Below are positions 1-13,700 of a DNA stretch of 64,000 bases, one piece after another. The DNA comes from Paragordius varius (Eukaryota; Nematomorpha), in NCBI GenBank assembly GCA_964247055.1, contig OZ176056.1, forward strand, positions 4,588,001 through 4,652,000, written 5' to 3'. The notes beneath the pieces are model-generated. The model did not search any database and had not been told where the DNA came from. It worked only from the letters and a program-made list of their open reading frames with translations. Numbering within the stretch: position 1 is the first letter of the stretch; each line of letters begins with the position of its first letter. Both the position numbers and the translations under genes were made by a program.

Positions 1-147
1 AAATCATAAACTATGCCATAAAAATATATATCATATTAGTAATGAGTTATATTAGTTCGAAAATACATATTTTATTTTTAGGGTGAATTTGAATTGTTCG
101 AGGGTGACTTTGAATTGTTCAGGGGTGAATTTGAACTGTAAATGGTA
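1..147. mobile_element. MITE M1, copy a (cut by window edge), in SPT6 intron
   Basis: Ends in the terminal motif GAACTGTAAATGGTA and contains repeated GGGTGAATTTGAATTGTTC units of about 25 bp. The same end and body recur at 14433-14684, 19429-19590 and 43448-43676. Confidence 0.7.
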
Positions 148-429
148 TATTAAAACAATCTATTTTTCTCCGTTATTTTTGTACAGAACATGGATTTAAT
201 TTATAGGATTAAAAAACTCAATAATTAGCTTTAATTTTATCATAATCTTCCTAATTAACTATTAAATGTTATTGGCATATGTTGAATTGGAATTCATCCT
301 TCGATTATTTTATCGCATAGCATATTATTTTTATCAAGAATTTATATATGGAAAAACTCTAAATCTTAAACCTTTGTAATTAACAATTCTAATATTATAC
401 ATTTTTATAAACCATAAAAAGTTGAAATT

Positions 430-869
430 ATACGGACAAAACGTGAAAATATAAATGAATATATTTTTCTACCGATACCATACTTTTTAAATCTTGATTT
501 TTTTTTAATTATAACCCATTGTTAGCAAAGTATTATATAGAGATGTAAATTGGTACCGCAATCAATTACAGTCATGTATGAGAATTGTCAAACATACATT
601 TTTAATTGATTTTACTTTGTTTTTAATTGTTATAATGTTTGATATGTCAACTTTAAACATGCGCATTTTTAAGCCTTAAAATAATGATAGCCATATATTG
701 TAAACAATTAAATTCAATTAAAAACGTTTATTTGACAATTCTAAACACACATGACTGTATGTTTTTTACGATTATGATTAAATGTTTTTAGAAAATAAAT
801 TAAGGTTTAAAAAAGTATGGTGGTTGTCTTTTAAAAAAAATTGTTTCCTTTATATTTTTTGTCCATATA
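430..869. mobile_element. Hairpin MITE M2, copy in SPT6 intron
   Basis: Imperfect inverted repeat. The left arm begins TACGGACAAAA and includes CCATACTTTTTAAATCTTGATT. The right arm reads AATTAAGGTTTAAAAAAGTATGG, ending in TTTTTTGTCCATATA. An inner stem pairs CAGTCATGTATGAGAATTGTC with the 735-760 region. A clear relative lies in the NDUFB2 intron at 50300-50565. Confidence 0.7.
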
Positions 870-938
870 TAAAAAAATTTAAATCTGTCTTATTTATAAG
901 GAAATGTAAAATCAAAATTTTTTAAAGGTAAAAAAAAC

Positions 939-1168
939 CTAAGCGTCCTTCCTCTTCCGCTAAGCTCTGGGCCCGAGTATCGATGCGAATAAAACCGGCC
1001 AGGTTAACAAATACTCTCGGTCCAAGACCGGCTTGAGTAACGAGTTGTGTTCTATTTTGCAATCCAACAATCAATCCACCCGATAAATGGATACCTAATG
1101 TGGAAAAAAATATTTTTTTAAGCTAAGCCTATTTTTTAAACGGTTAAATTTTTTGTTTCAGTTAAATT

Positions 1169-1225
<57 letters not shown>

Positions 1226-1747
1226 ATTATAATGCAAAAGAAATGTAAATTAATAGGAATATATCCCTGATAAATGGATGCCTAATAAAAGGAAAGAAAT
1301 ATAATTAATTGTATGACATTTTGTCCTACTTATACATAAAGATATAAATAAACAATTAATGATAATTATTATCTAATGAGAAGAGAATTTTCAAAGCATT
1401 AAATTTTTGACTTTTTAAGCTAAAAACAATATTACGATGTTTCACAAATAAAACATAAAAACCGGCAAACTCATTTCAAATTTTAAAGCTTAACAATTAG
1501 CCCGAAATTATAAATAAATGTCCAAATGTAACTGTATTATATCCATATCTTCAAAAATTTCATATATATATTTAAATATAACTATTTATTAATTAAAAAT
1601 TTAGATAAAAACCTGCTGTAGTTTTTAACTGAGCCCTTCGACGCTCTAGAATTTTGAGTAAAGCGGCCCCTTTCCTAGGCCCAAGCCCCGAAAGGTATTG
1701 AACCAAACAATTGGCTATACTGTTTGCCGATGATATGGATCCCAAAT
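939..1747 (-). other. SPT6 helix-hairpin-helix region
   Basis: Exons 1613-1747 and 939-1094 encode LVQYLSGLGPRKGAALLKI and then GLIVGLQNRTQLVTQ and GPRVFVNLAGFIRIDT. These are the DNA-binding helix-hairpin-helix signatures of Spt6/Tex. The donor after position 939 (GTTTTT on the minus strand) is phase 1; no following exon is recognisable in 1-938. Confidence 0.9.
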
Positions 1748-4700
1748 CTAATGTATAAATACATTTTAGAGATAAAAAATTAATATCACAAATAAAATAT
1801 TATTATTATAAAGAAAAAAAAACGCTTCTGAACCCAATTTTTTTAATATAACACATAGTTTTGGGTTTCAAAATAATGATAAGAAATGTAAATTGATAAA
1901 AGTCTCATATACAGTTCATTTGTTAGAGTCATTTAGAATAAAATAAAGGGGTGAGGTGAAAAAAAGTAGAGTTGTCATTTTTAAAAAAATATAGATCTTT
2001 TTGTTTTTACGTTTTTTTCTTATGTAAAATAAATATTATTAATTGCTACTAAATGAACAAAAAAGCTAAAAAGCCTTAGAGAAGCCATTTAATTACAACA
2101 AAAATTGCAGTTTACATTATAAATTTCGTTTAGAATCATTAAAAGAGATACGTACTAGAATCTAATCGAACACCAAAATGTTCCAGGTAACAGGAACCAA
2201 TTAATTTGGCATTTATCGTGTTTCCATTATTTTCTTGATTAGGACTGTTATCATCATCATCTTGATCTTTATTATGGTTATTACTATAATCAGAGTTTGT
2301 TAAATTATTTATTCCAATTTTGTTTGTTCGATTAGTATTGCCGCCACCTAGGGTAAAACCACCAAACAAAGTTTTAGCATTTAATGTTATAGATGAATAA
2401 TCAGCTCCATTAGAGTCATCTAAAGGGTGTAAAAAGAAGCAAAAAAATGATATAATAATGAAACTAAAGTAGGGATAAAAAAAGTTTTATAAAAAAAATG
2501 TATGGTCATATTCGTTCGGCAATAAGCCAAATCTAAAACATCATGATTTTTTACTACAGCAATAGTAAACATTGTCAAATGTATAAAACAATAACAAAAA
2601 TATATTTAAACAATTGAATTAATAAAACTTAATCATAGTCAAGATTAAATACTAAATTTACTATTTTCAAATTGAATAATAAAAAGTGCTAAAAAACGAC
2701 GTTAGTAAACCAAATTTTTAGGAAACCCCCAAAAAATAAAAATAATTGATATAATTAATCATCTTTAAGATGAGGCCATATAATCTTATAAACCGCACAA
2801 ACGAACTTATATAAATCATACCAAAATTCCCTTGAGTACCATTATTTTTATCCAAAGCCCTTATAGATCTGCCAAGAGCCGTATAAAATTCTACCCTCAA
2901 CATAGCGCATTGATTAACGGTTAAGGTAGGGTTTTTATTTTCCAACAAAGGGTTATTGATAGTATTATTGTTATCTTCATTATTATGTATGCTGGTATCT
3001 AACATCTAAGATAAGAGTTAAAATAAAAAACTTAAGTAAAGTTTAAAAGAGAAATATTTTTTATAGCCATACTTCTCCAATCATAATATTTTATAAATGT
3101 TGTAAAATATCAATTTATTTAACGTATGATTAATTAAATTATACGTTTATTTATTATTTTGTCCAAAACAATGAGTAGTAAACAGTAATGTTTAAATTAG
3201 GGTATGGTTTAAAAGTCTCTATAATATAAATTTTTACTGTAAAAGAGGTCCCTGAAGTATCTCCATAAGCAAGAGCAAACTCACTTCTTACAGCATGCAT
3301 GCGAAGTAATCGATCCAAATCCAATCCGACTAGGCGTGAAATAAGATAAATGAAACATTTGTAAAGAGAAAAAATTTGAGCACTATGGAAAAATCAGGGG
3401 AATGTAAGGGGGAAATATAAATTTTAATAGACATTAACCCTAAAAAGATAATACGCATAACAAAAGTTATTTTAATAAAAACAACCATATTTATAAAACT
3501 TTTATTATATACAGTATGCATGGTTGCTAATACATTATATTATAACAATTTGCAAGAGAGTAGTGTATGGACACAAAAAATGTTAAATAAACAATAATTT
3601 CTTTTTTTTCCATACACTCTTGTGTTGCAAATTACCTTATTATGGTCTGAAATAAGTCAGCAATATTCTATATTATAACCATCATTTTAAGTTGCGATAA
3701 CGATTAAAGAATCGATGACAGAAATACATTTTATAATCGTAATCAGATGTTTATATAATTTTAATACTATTACAAAATACATATCATTCATATCAATAAA
3801 AAAGAGGGAAAAAATAAAAAAAATACTGAACAAACATAATAGTAAAGACAAAATAATCACAATATGTTATGTAGGAAAATCTTTTTTCCAAAAAATAAAA
3901 ACTATCAACCTTCATTTACGCGATCAATGAAACATTGGACAGCTACACGTTTAAGGTCTGTCGCAAATATGGACGAATTGTATCCCCCATCTTTATTGGT
4001 AAAACTTATAGCTTTTGTCGTCTTGCTACCTGATTTAGTGCTATGACCTAATCCCAAAGTTTTACCAATGTTGACGGTAAGTTCATCAACTATATATATT
4101 TTAAAAATGTAAAAATATCAAAAAAAATAGATTTAAAAGGTTAAATCACAATTATTGGGAAGAGCATAAAAAGTCTACTTTATCAATTCGGCATTAAAAT
4201 TTCTAACACAAAAACTAACTTTTTATACAATGAAATTTAAGGTAAAAAATTGTTTTTATCATTAAATTTAAATGCAAATAATTATTTGTAAAAAAACGGG
4301 TAAACTATTTAAACAAAATAAAACTGAATAATTTTTATGATATTTCTGTTTTTACAGATACCATTTTTTTGATTCATAACGCATTTTTTAAACAAAAATA
4401 AAAACCCATAACAAAATTAAACTTAAAGAATCAATAAATTTATTGTTTATAATACCCTCATTTTTAAGTGCAGTATTGTTTATATTGTCAAGAGTCGTGT
4501 TTTTATCAGATGTGTCAGTAGAATTATTGTTGGAATTGCCACCAGATTTTTGATTATTATTATTATTTCCAAAGACACTAAGCCCATTGTAAACTTCAAG
4601 AAGGATTCGTTGACTTGGTTCAAGATTTAAGCAATACAAATCACTATCAGTTGATTCGGTCAAAGCCTATACAAAATAGGGATTATATTTAAACCCCAAT

Positions 4701-7700
4701 AAACTTAATGTACCACACTCTAATCACGATGTTCCATAAAAACATTAACTTCTGTTAAAATTGTTTCATAAGAACATCATAGCTCATTTAAAACATTTTT
4801 AATATATTATAAAAATATGAGCGGTCAAAATGTAGAAATAATAATTTTCTTCCTTTTCTGTTATTTTGTATTTGACACAATTTATTGTTTCTAACTTAAA
4901 AGTGGTGTCATATAAATTCTTACATTAGCCGCACGCCCTTGAAGTGTCGTATCAGGCAGTAATTGAGCAAATTCCATCAATGGATCCTGGACTCTACGGG
5001 CAAGACTTAAGGCTTTACGGGCTAGGAGAAGTAAGGCTTGAGCCTTACTATATTCTTCTGTAAAAGCGACCGAATTGCCTCCAGCTTTAGCCGTTAATGA
5101 ATCTGTGCCAGTCTGTGAATTTGCCCCACTGCGTCCTTTAAACGCACCCAAAGTAGAGGACGAATTAAAGGAGTTATAACCGCCACCGGATTTAGAGGAT
5201 GATTGAGCGTTCGTGTTTTTGGCAAGAGAATCGGATAGAGAAACATCTATATACACACACATAGGTATGTTAAACATCAATCGCTATTAGATTTGATATA
5301 ATACAATTTGTTGATGAAAATGTGTAAAAACGGTATTAAATTATGAGGCAATTAAAACGGTCAATCAAAAAAATTTTAAAAATATATTAAAATTACAATT
5401 GTTATAATAGAGCAGTTGAATTACTAAATCAATTTAAACGGAGTTTAATTACATACATTTTATTTAGGAGGTATATTACTATCATCCTAAACACATCATT
5501 AATATCAAGTCAGACCGCCTTATTATAACTATTTACCTGGAGAAACCAAATACCCAATACTAACCCTACCATGACTTATTGCATGGTATTAAATAATAGC
5601 AAATATAATTGGACAACCCTTTCAGTTAACTAAACGAAACTCTCTTCTCAACTTTAAATCTTTCTTATTTTAATAGAGATATAATGCATATTCATATCTA
5701 CTAACCTAAAGCAGTTGCTCGACCCGCTATAACATTAGCCAAGTCATCATCAATCAGGGCTATTTGAACGGGCGGAAAATCAATCAAATTTTGTTCAAGG
5801 TCCAAACAAATGTCTTTGAGTTCTTCGCGCAGAGCTAGGCAAGCCCGTGAACTATCACAAGCTCCTACGGCAATTACGTGTGGTCGATAGGTGGTTAGGA
5901 ATGCCCGCAAAACTAATAAATCTCTTTCTTTGCTGGCACGATCGATTGCAGGTGTAAACATGGATCTTTTACTGTGTGTGGGATATGAAATTCATAGAAA
6001 TTTTTAGTAATAAATAATTATCAATTCATATTAGTTATATTAGTATAGACCAAACCTTTGATTAAGCGACACTTTAGGTATTAATATAAGGTTTATCAAG
6101 CATATATTAAAATTATAAAGACAAAAGGAAAAAACTGATACAAGGGTTTATAATTATATTTATATAAGGTGTGTTAAAATCAGTGACTACACTTGTTTAG
6201 CCTTAAAATTAACACACCACACTTTTAATAGATATTTTATATAAGTTATACGCAAAATTCCTATAACTGCGCAATTACATCAGGTATTTTTGAAAAAATT
6301 TCGTGTTCATATAATTTTATACTCATACTTTTTCAACAAAGCCGGGAGTCGTATCGTTTCAATCAATTCTCCACACGGGCCTATAAGTACGCCTACGACC
6401 CCGAGTTCATTGAATTGGGACGAAGTTTTGTACTGTTGTTGTTGCAAGTGAGAAAGAACGCCCCCTTTAAACTTGCTCATACTGTATGCCAATCCTAGGA
6501 CTCTAACACCACCTGAAACATTTCAAAATATATATGTGAGCAAAAATTTAGAATAAAAAGGCAATAAAAGTAAAAGAGATAAAAACTTTTTAAAATAATT
6601 TAATTTAACAGCAAAAAATAAATATATATGTGAGCAAAAATTTAGAATATTAAGGGAATAAAAGTACTAAATGATAAAAACTTAAAGTTTAATACCTATA
6701 TCGTTTTGGGTTGAAATGATAAATTTAAATTTTACAGTAAAAAAATAAAACTTAAATATATGTGCAAAAATTTAGATAAAGGGAAAAAAGGTACTAAATG
6801 ATAAAACCTTAAAGTTTAACTATATCGTTTTGGGTTGAAATGGTAAATTTAAATTTTACAGTAAAAAATGAAACTTAAATATACTGTAAAAATTTAAATA
6901 ATAAGGATGGTAAAGTGATAAGATCATTTTTTAATACCTATAATTTTAAATTAAAAAATAAAATATTTAATTCAGCAGCAAAAAATAAAACCTTAAAGTT
7001 TGATACATATCGTTTTGGGCAAAAAAAGAATACAAAAAATTTATATATATATATATTATAAGATAAAAATTATTTTTTATACCTATCGTTTTGCTTTGAA
7101 AAAATAAATATTAATTTTGCAGTAAAAAATCAAGAAAAAAAGTAAAAAAAAACAACTTTAAAAATTTTAAATTATACCTATAGTTTAATCTTGAAAAATA
7201 AAATTTTATTTTATTTTAAATATTGAAATTATACAAAAAACTTAAAACATCAAAAACAGCCATATACTTTTTAAAACATAGATTTTATTAATACATTTTT
7301 CGGATTGAAAAATAAAATATAGATATGTACAGTAAAACATTAATTTTTAAAGACAAAAAAATAAAAAATTTAGTTAAAATTTTTTGAGTCATTAAGAGAG
7401 CCACACTTTATAAAACTATCATAAACTAATTCGAAATCATATAGTAATAAATTAAAACTCAAAAAGAACATTTTTAAATAAAATATTTGTTTTTTCGGCT
7501 TTGTCCTTAAAAAATTTAACATGCCTTTTAAATTAGTAATAAGTTTTTTGTATCGGTAATAAAAACGTGTATTTTCCCATAAATTACCTCATTTGAATGG
7601 GTGTGTGTGAACCCAAAAAATAAATATATAACTTTTTAAATTTTATGTTTAAAAATATATATATAATTATACCAAATATGCTTAATCTAATATTAATATA

Positions 7701-10700
7701 TCAAAGCTTATTACTTTTTAAAATAATTATGGTGTAAATGTTATTGTAATATTAACGCAAGCCATGTAAACATAATTAAATGCATATATTATTGCATTAG
7801 GGATTTATAATGAATTTAACGTTTGTAGAGGTAAAAATTGTGATTGATAAGAAATCTCATATCTTTAATAAACTCAACGACATTTTTTACTTTTATTTTT
7901 TACTGAAAACAAAATATTGATGTCGCAAAACATCGAATAAAGATTCATTGTTGTAATCACAATTTGAATTTTATATGTTAATAAAAAAGTAACAAAAAAT
8001 GGTTCGTAATTTAAATTGTACATTTATCACAAAAAAATAAAAATACCATTTGCACCATTGGTCTCGTACGGAGCAGAGCCGGTATTTTCACTTATGTATG
8101 GACCAATTTTTAGTACGGAATAAAGTCTATATGTATAAAAAACATATTAGGCTAAAGTCTTTAATGATTCATAAATTTGGAGGCATAAAATTAGATCAAA
8201 TATATGTCTAGGTAATCCGAAATATGCATTTGTTGATAAAGTTTGCGGTTTATTTTTTTCATAAGGTTGAAACAAATCAAAACCATTATGCCATAAAATA
8301 TCCAAATCTGAGTATCAAAATTTATTATGATTGCAGAATTGGCTGAAAAGTATTTTTAAATATGGGTTTCGCAATAACCTTACATCATAGTATTAGATAA
8401 TTTAAAATATTGCTATACGGTTTATAAATTGAAAGTTGTTGCTTGGAATTGAAATGCATTCTTCTTAATTTAAGTTAATCCTATAATTTTAATTATATTA
8501 AATCAAGTTGATTGAAAATTTAAAAAAATGCATTTTTTGCCTTTTTCTTACTTTAAAGTCTTTACTAACTACTATCTTCAAATATTCATTTATTGAAAAA
8601 ATAATTTATTTATACTTTAATAATTTATAAACCCCGCATTCAACGCATAAACTTACATGCATACCTGTAAGCATAACTATTAAGGATAGCGTCCCTCGCT
8701 TCAGCTAACAATTGTTTCGATAATTCTTCCGCTAAAACCGGATATAAATAATTAAGGAGGGCTTTTGCTAATGCCTCACGTCTTTGACCATTCCAAGCCT
8801 GTGCAACTGCGCTATATTCATCACGTTCAAGTAAGACGGCTAATTCCTTAACAACCTTAGCTTGTTCGGTTCGAGTTAGGCCTAAAATAAAACACTAGAT
8901 ATTATATTTTGGCGACGATTAAATGTGAACACATGCCGGTTTTGGTATAAATGTATAAAAAATAAATTAGGTTATGGCTATCGTTTAAAAAACATATTTT
9001 TATCTACTAAGTTTACGCTATAAATATTAACTGCAGATAAAGACAGATAGGATTTACAGCAAAAAGCATTTATTTCGTTGGTAAAAAGCGAAATTATTTG
9101 GTATGCACTAAAATTTTAATGGTTAAAATATTTTTGGCAACGATTATTATTGAGCTAATGCAGATTTATAACTAATAGTTACGTATTTACGTTAATTTGA
9201 AGTTTGATATAACTATAAAATATTTTAAACTCAATAATTATAAAAAAAAATATTTGAATTAAAAGATTTTTTTAAAATACTAACCTAGTTGGATTTCCAA
9301 TAAGCCTTGTTGCATAGCCCAAATCAATTTAATGAATTGATCGCCCCATAAATCACGCACAGGTTTATCTATAAACAAATTATTAGCATTAGGCTTTTTC
9401 TTGTAAGTAAGACAAAACATAATTTTAAAAGAGGGTTTTATATTAAAATGATTTATATAAGATTTTCAGAAAACCCTTTGTGTGGAAAAAAGGCTGTAAA
9501 ATTTTAATATTTTAGGAATAATAGTTTTGCACAAAATAGGATCAGCGTTAACAAAAGAAATTCAACCTCACAAAAATTAGTTTAAACGTAGAACTTAAGT
9601 ATAACGCTAAAACTAATAAAATATGGTTTTTAGTATATATTCTTATTAAATTTAAGCATACAAATAGCTATCAATGGATATCATAAAGATCAATAATTTC
9701 ATAGAAAATTAAACAAAAACCAGCAATAAATGAATGTTAAAATCAATCAAAAATGTCGTTTTTTAAAAATACAAGATTAAACATAAAAACCATAAATTAT
9801 GAAAAAAAGACAATAATATTTAATAAATTATTTCTACTATTAATAAATCCTTTCAAAATTATTAACTAAGCTCCCGCATAAATAAAATCCGTTTTTCCAA
9901 AAAAACCCATAAAATTTGTTTTTAAAATCTCCGTTAATCTTAACCCGAAACTATTCATCCTACCTTTAATGAATTTCATGCTGTAGCAAGGATCAGATTC
10001 CTCTTCGATTCCACCCCCAAAAGTGGCCAAATTTTCGAGGTAGGAAGTCAAACAAGGCCTAACACGCAGGAGTGCCCGTTCTCTAAAGAGTGTTCTCACA
10101 TGTTTTCTCAGCGCTGGTTCTTTAGCCAGCCGAACGGTAAATATGTGATTAGCGGCACGTAACAAGGCATTCGTTATAAGCGTTTCTTGTTGTTTAACAC
10201 TGTGTTATAATAAGGAGTAAAATTTGAATTATAAATTAATATTAAGACTGAAAATTCTTATTACATCAATTATTGATTATAAAAAATAGTATTAGAGACT
10301 AATTTTCCCAAATAATGTATATAGCTTTTATCAAAAAACTGAAATAATAACTTTACCATGCTCAAAAAATGATACATTACATATGTTGTTTTGTATTAAA
10401 TTAGTTACAGTTAAAATCTTTTTTAAAAAACAAAACAACAGGTTAAATCAATGTTCAATTCAATCTTTCCATAAAAAAATAGAAAAAGAGCAAAAAACCA
10501 ATTGTAAACTTCACAATTTATCTCAATTTTCTAGACTATCCCAAAAAAGTGACTTACACATCTTCAAGTGTCATTTTACAATCCTCCTCATTATTATCAT
10601 CTTTATTTTCGCCATAAACATTTGGATCAGCAGGTAAGGGGTCCTTTTTAATTTGAAGATTTTTTTGTTTTCCACTCAATGATGAAGATGCTGACAAAAC

Positions 10701-13700
10701 ATTGGCAGTAAAGCGGGCCAAAAGATTAGAGGCTTCGGAAAGACCGCGTGAATAAATTGAACTGGAATTAACACTGGCTAGGGTTGGGCCTAGGGCATAA
10801 CTGTCGATCCCTGCTTCATCATTGCTTTCAACGTTGTTGTGGTTTGCTATGTTATGTTGTGTCGTATTTCGGCAAGAGTCTTGTTGTAAGGATGAAACTA
10901 TCATTGTTGTAAGGGATATATAAGTAACAATTATCTGAAAAAATTATTATTGGTAATCATAAGTTTATATTAAATTAATTATGGCAAACATCAAAAAACT
11001 ATATATTTTATTGTATGGAAAATATAGTGTTAAAAGTAGGCGCGTTAAACTGAAATAGTTTTTCTAATAGTTAAGCATGTCAACAAAAAATTATATAACA
11101 TATATTCATTGGCCAAAAAAAGCGTTTAAAATTATGTCATTAATATAAAGAGTCCCCCTTACCCATAGTCCAAAACGTTTCACAATCCCGTGAAAGTGTT
11201 TCAGCCCTAAATATTTGTGAAGGGTCAAGTCTCATTTGAGCGACTTCATGTTTTTGATAATTTTCTTGCACATTTTCGGCAAATTGGGCAGCCGTTATCC
11301 CGAAATATTTGGTTACGGCACGACCAATCCCCATACGCAAAAACAAGGCATAATTCGATAGTTTTTGTGGCTAATAGAAACCGTTAATTTTTAGATGAGC
11401 ATAAATAGTCTTTAAAACCGTGGATCATAATTTATTACTGTTAAAAAGATTCAACAGATATCCATTATTCATCATTAATAGTAAATTTGTCAAAATAATA
11501 AGATCAAAACATGTTTTTTAATTGCAGTAAAAAATGACATTTTATATGGCGGACAAACATAAAAACGTTAAAAAATAAAGAAAACTTAAGTAGTCAACAA
11601 TATGTTTTAGATTTATTAATATAACTTATCGTTTTGCATATCAAAATGAGAAATAGAGATGTAAATTAGTAACATACTCAATTAAATTTTTTTATATTTT
11701 TATTATATAATCACAAATAAAATCAGTATAAATGTATTTATTATATATAAATATATGTCTTTTAAAATCACTTTCAAATTTAAAGAAAAATAAGAAATTA
11801 TTAATTTTAAAAAACACGTAATCATACGTTTTTATCGTCTAAAATTACAAACAGTAATAACTATATAAACATATTTTTCAAAAGTGTTGATAGAGCCAAG
11901 CCATAAACATTTTTAAACTAATTTTTATCCATGAAAAATGATCAATAGTCGATAAATTTTTAATTATTTAAATGCAAAAATTTAACATGTTAATATACCA
12001 TACCGGTTTAAAATGTTTGTCCTTGAACTCTTCATGAACGTTATCTGGATCAATTTGGCTATCTTCTAAATTTTTGAAAAAAATTACATATATCAAATAA
12101 AATTAATAAAAGTCCACTGAGAAAAAATAACAGAAAGATCCCTATTTGACTATATATGTTGAGTAGCTTTATCTATTTGAAAAATTAAAAAGCATAAATT
12201 ATTTCTTATAATGTAAAAAATCTGTAAGTTACCATCTTAACATTCAAATGTAAGGTGTAAAAACTTTAAAATTATCTATAAAGAAAATTTTTAACATAGA
12301 ATAACTAAACATGTGAAAACAATATAAGGTATTTTTGTTTTTATATATCACACAAAAAATTCATCACAAACATTTATGAAAAAAGAAGTAAAACACATAA
12401 AATAATCGGTAAAAATTGATAAATTACGTAATAAGATATAATTTATACAATAACAAACATTTATATCCACAGCAAATTCTGAGTAAAAACAAAAATATAA
12501 AATTGTTTTATTGAAATTTTTTATACCATTATCCTCGTCATTGGGTAGTGTATCTATTTCTGACATGGGCCCATCTTCATTATCATTTGTTGTCGTATGG
12601 GCTAAAGTTGTATCAAATACTGAACTATTAACCATCTTTTTTGTCCGTTTTTGGTGACGATTTTGTTGGAAAGCATTGAATTGTTTGACATACCTCACCA
12701 ATTCACCATAATAATGAATCCACCATGCCCTATAATCTTCAACCTCATCCATGCTTTTAAGAGCACCAACTCGGGCCAATTCGCTTTGCGTTAAGGGTGG
12801 AATATCTTTACAATAATGCAAGAAATAAATATGGTTATAAAATTCAATGCAAATAAATAAATTAAAATAGATATTAAAATTGTAACTTAATCAACCTATT
12901 ATGTAAAGCTTTTTAAAGAGGTAATGTATCACAGATGTAAGAATGTTGTGTGATAAGTCAACTTTAATAAAATTTATATTTAGAAAACACTTTACATTCA
13001 TCTATTTGATGGGCCATCAAATCAATTAAAAGCTTATTTTTTCCTTTAATTTAATAGGAAAAGGAGTGTGAGTGGGTAAATACAAATAAAAGTTTTTATA
13101 CCTTATGTTTAGAATTCCTAAACATATATAAATAAATATATATACTATATCACATCAAAAAACAAAAACAATTTATTCTTAAATATAAAATCTTTAATCG
13201 CCGCAATAACCTTCATATATTTTATAATTTATGTGTAAAAAAATAAAAAAAAGAGTAAATATAACTACCCTCTTTCGTTATGCCAAGTAACGTAGCATTT
13301 GTTAACAAATTATTGTTAATGTTGGTTTGATTATGTATGTTATAAGTTATATTGGTTGACGAGTTAGTATTTGTTGATGTTATATCATTTAACCATTGTG
13401 ATATTTTATTTTGATTGTTCATATGTTGTCCGGTTAGGCTTGTGTTACAATGTTGTTCTGGTATAAATTTGAGTTCTTCTATAAGGAAATTCCTAACACT
13501 ATTCATAGTTTTGAGTAATGAGGCTTTGGCATCTCTCAAAACGCACCATCTTTCATCCCAATGATAAATCTACAAAATAAATTTAAAAGGTAAAAAAATA
13601 AATAAAATTTTAACATTAGTTTTATATTTTTATTGGACAAAGGGTATAAAATATGTTAGTTAAATAATTAATCCGTGGCATTCTATAAAAGCTAACAAAA

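Noticed and set aside
1-938. Possible further SPT6 exon at the left edge
   Set aside because: No conserved Spt6 string could be read on the minus strand here; the interval is filled by MITE M1 and M2 sequence, so it is treated as intron.
3715-4046. Plus-strand open frames of 60-71 codons
   Set aside because: They lie antisense to SPT6 exon 3910-4089 and its intron; the minus-strand reading is clearly conserved.
10383-10637. Plus-strand 84-codon frame
   Set aside because: Covers an SPT6 intron and part of an exon in antisense; no protein features.
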